Below, piece by piece: positions 5,504 to 6,133 of a stretch of 6,133 nucleotides of DNA (position 1 is its first letter; each line of letters begins with the position of its first letter). Origin of the DNA: Nitrospirota bacterium (GTDB lineage Bacteria; Nitrospirota; RBG-16-64-22; JACRHK01); the NCBI GenBank assembly GCA_016217625.1, contig JACRHK010000101.1:1-6133 (forward strand), written 5' to 3'. The notes under the pieces were generated by a model. It saw only the letters and a program-made list of their open reading frames with translations, was not told the origin of the DNA and made no database searches. The position numbers and the translations under genes are program-made.

Positions 5504-5872
5504 TTAATGGCGTGACGTGGAAGGAGGCGGCTCTTTCGCGTCCTTTGATACCATCCCCGGTTGGGGCGCAAACACCTTCCAGGGGGTCTCGGAAACTTCC
5601 AGGTTGGCGTTGTGCAGGGAGGAGATCATGAACTCACCCTGGACGAACCGTTTGACCGTGCCGTCTGAAACAAGGGTCAACATGACGATCGTATCGATCA
5701 GGGTAAAGAATGCTCCGATGAGCAATCCCTTGTAAAGCAGGCTGCGGATTTGTGCTGCCCGCCGTCCGGCGGCGGACCAACGCCTCCAACGCACCGGGAC
5801 GCGTGCACGGAACCATGCGGGGATCCGCCAGAGATCCGTCACCCGCAATATCCTTGCCCACCAACGCGCCAT
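5504..5872 (-). CDS. Small single-pass membrane protein of unknown function
   Basis: I do not recognise a family. With the ATG at 5872, the 122-residue protein has a Trp- and Arg-rich N-terminal third (MARWWARILRV onward, with a basic patch up to about residue 43). A hydrophobic stretch at about 46-70 (LYKGLLIGAFFTLIDTIVML and on) looks like one membrane helix. A soluble C-terminal half ends in a Pro/Ser-rich tail. By the positive-inside rule the N-terminus should be cytoplasmic and the C-terminal half outside. GAGGAG lies just before ATG 5872, though the spacer is short. The frame can be extended to an ATG at 5941, but that start has no ribosome site and sits almost on the predicted transcription start. 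It occupies the place upstream of nuoB where nuoA is usual, yet does not look like NuoA, which has three membrane helices. Confidence 0.6.
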   Translation of the reverse strand: MARWWARILRVTDLWRIPAWFRARVPVRWRRWSAAGRRAAQIRSLLYKGLLIGAFFTLIDTIVMLTLVSDGTVKRFVQGEFMISSLHNANLEVSETPWKVFAPQPGMVSKDAKEPPPSTSRH

Positions 5873-5943
5873 CTTCTCCTCATCCGTCTGCGTCAAAGTC
5901 CCTGGGAAGCTGTTGACGCAACTCTTTGGATAGTCAATCATTA

Positions 5944-5973
5944 ATCATAGTTTATCATAATTCATCATATCTG
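5944..5973. repeat. Three ATCATA words phased at 10 bp
   Basis: ATCATA occurs at 5944-5949, 5954-5959 and 5964-5969, with starts exactly 10 bases apart, about one helical turn. The stretch is much more AT-rich than its surroundings. Three such words on one face of the helix could be a regulator or bending site; they could also be coincidence in an AT-rich promoter. Confidence 0.5.
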
Positions 5974-5983
5974 TAATTAGCAA
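5954..5983 (-). promoter_or_regulatory. Putative promoter for the small membrane protein
   Basis: On the minus strand, TTGCTA (5983-5978) and TATGAT (5959-5954) are separated by 18 bases, a reasonable sigma70-type match. Transcription would start near 5947, about 75 bases before the preferred start codon at 5872. The -10 is the middle of the three 10-bp-phased words. Confidence 0.45.
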
Positions 5984-6062
5984 ATTATCACTCAGGGCGT
6001 GGACTTCCCGATGACCGCATGGGATCCGTGGGGCGCTCACCTTTTCCTCGTCCCCATGGAAT

Positions 6063-6116
6063 GTTGGCTGTCCAGGAGGGGGTGGCTTCAGACAACACCA
6101 CCCCCTGGACAGCAAC
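6063..6116. other. Long bulged hairpin at the right edge
   Basis: GCTGTCCAG (6067-6075) pairs with CTGGACAGC (6105-6113), and GGGGTGG (6079-6085) pairs with CCACCCC (6098-6104). This gives 16 base pairs with a 3-base bulge (6076-6078) and a 12-base loop. Three outer pairs (6063-6065 with 6114-6116) extend it past a 1-base bulge. No T-tract follows on either strand, so it is not a classical terminator. It could be a palindromic intergenic element, part of a transposable element end, or an RNA structure of a neighbouring gene. No gene is visible around it. Confidence 0.6.
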
Positions 6117-6133
6117 CACCCCTTACTGATGAG

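Noticed and set aside
5488..5505. Terminator at the end of the small membrane protein gene (AATCTT...AAGATT)
   Set aside because: A 6-bp AT-rich stem overlapping the stop codon with no T-tract is too weak to call.
5504..5941. The small membrane protein as a divergent NuoA
   Set aside because: NuoA has three membrane helices and conserved acidic motifs; this protein has one helix and no matching motif.
6011..6133. Plus-strand frame from ATG 6011 open to the window edge (41 codons)
   Set aside because: It has no ribosome site, no recognisable sequence, and its DNA is dominated by the 16-bp hairpin.

Overview
The window is a GC-rich stretch of bacterial chromosome holding part of a respiratory complex I (NADH:quinone oxidoreductase) operon, all on the minus strand. 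In transcription order (right to left) it carries a small unrecognised membrane protein (5872-5504), nuoB (5285-4779), a fused nuoCD (4774-3026), nuoG (2881-989) and nuoI (852-337). The four Nuo proteins keep all the iron-sulfur and quinone-site residues I could check, so they look functional. Taxonomy cannot be fixed from the window. High GC, a NuoCD fusion, a short NuoG that keeps cluster N7, and many short-period intergenic repeats would fit an uncultured soil or groundwater lineage (NC10/Methylomirabilota-like, Rokubacteria-like or Nitrospirota/Deltaproteobacteria-like); this is a weak inference.

The operon is gapped against the usual A-B-C-D-E-F-G-H-I-J-K-L-M-N order. nuoA is not before nuoB, nuoE and nuoF are not between nuoCD and nuoG, nuoH is not between nuoG and nuoI, and nuoJ-N do not follow nuoI. 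NuoB and the NuoC and NuoD parts of NuoCD form the quinone-reducing Q module with NuoI. NuoG belongs to the NADH-oxidising N module, so the missing E/F partners and the membrane arm must be encoded elsewhere if the enzyme is complete.

The most striking feature is non-coding. Every junction where a canonical nuo gene is absent carries a short-period array. These are a GGTTGGA-like heptamer array after nuoI (244-292), an inverted hexamer array between nuoG and nuoI (910-968), an inverted CACGTTN heptamer array plus a TGACTTC heptamer run between nuoCD and nuoG (2892-3027), and a second copy of the inverted hexamer element upstream of nuoB (5335-5387). The one intact junction, nuoB-nuoCD, is 4 bases long and has none. 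Strong Shine-Dalgarno sequences not used by nuoG or nuoI lie just downstream of nuoCD and nuoG. The second of these opens a 50-codon reading frame that runs through the hexamer array into nuoI.

Upstream of nuoB there is a good sigma70-type promoter candidate (TTGACT-17-TAGACT) and a leader of about 150 bases with three abutting inverted repeats. The small membrane protein has its own AT-rich promoter region with three ATCATA words spaced exactly 10 bases apart. The right edge holds a 16-bp bulged hairpin of unknown origin. The left 243 bases hold no gene I can assign.
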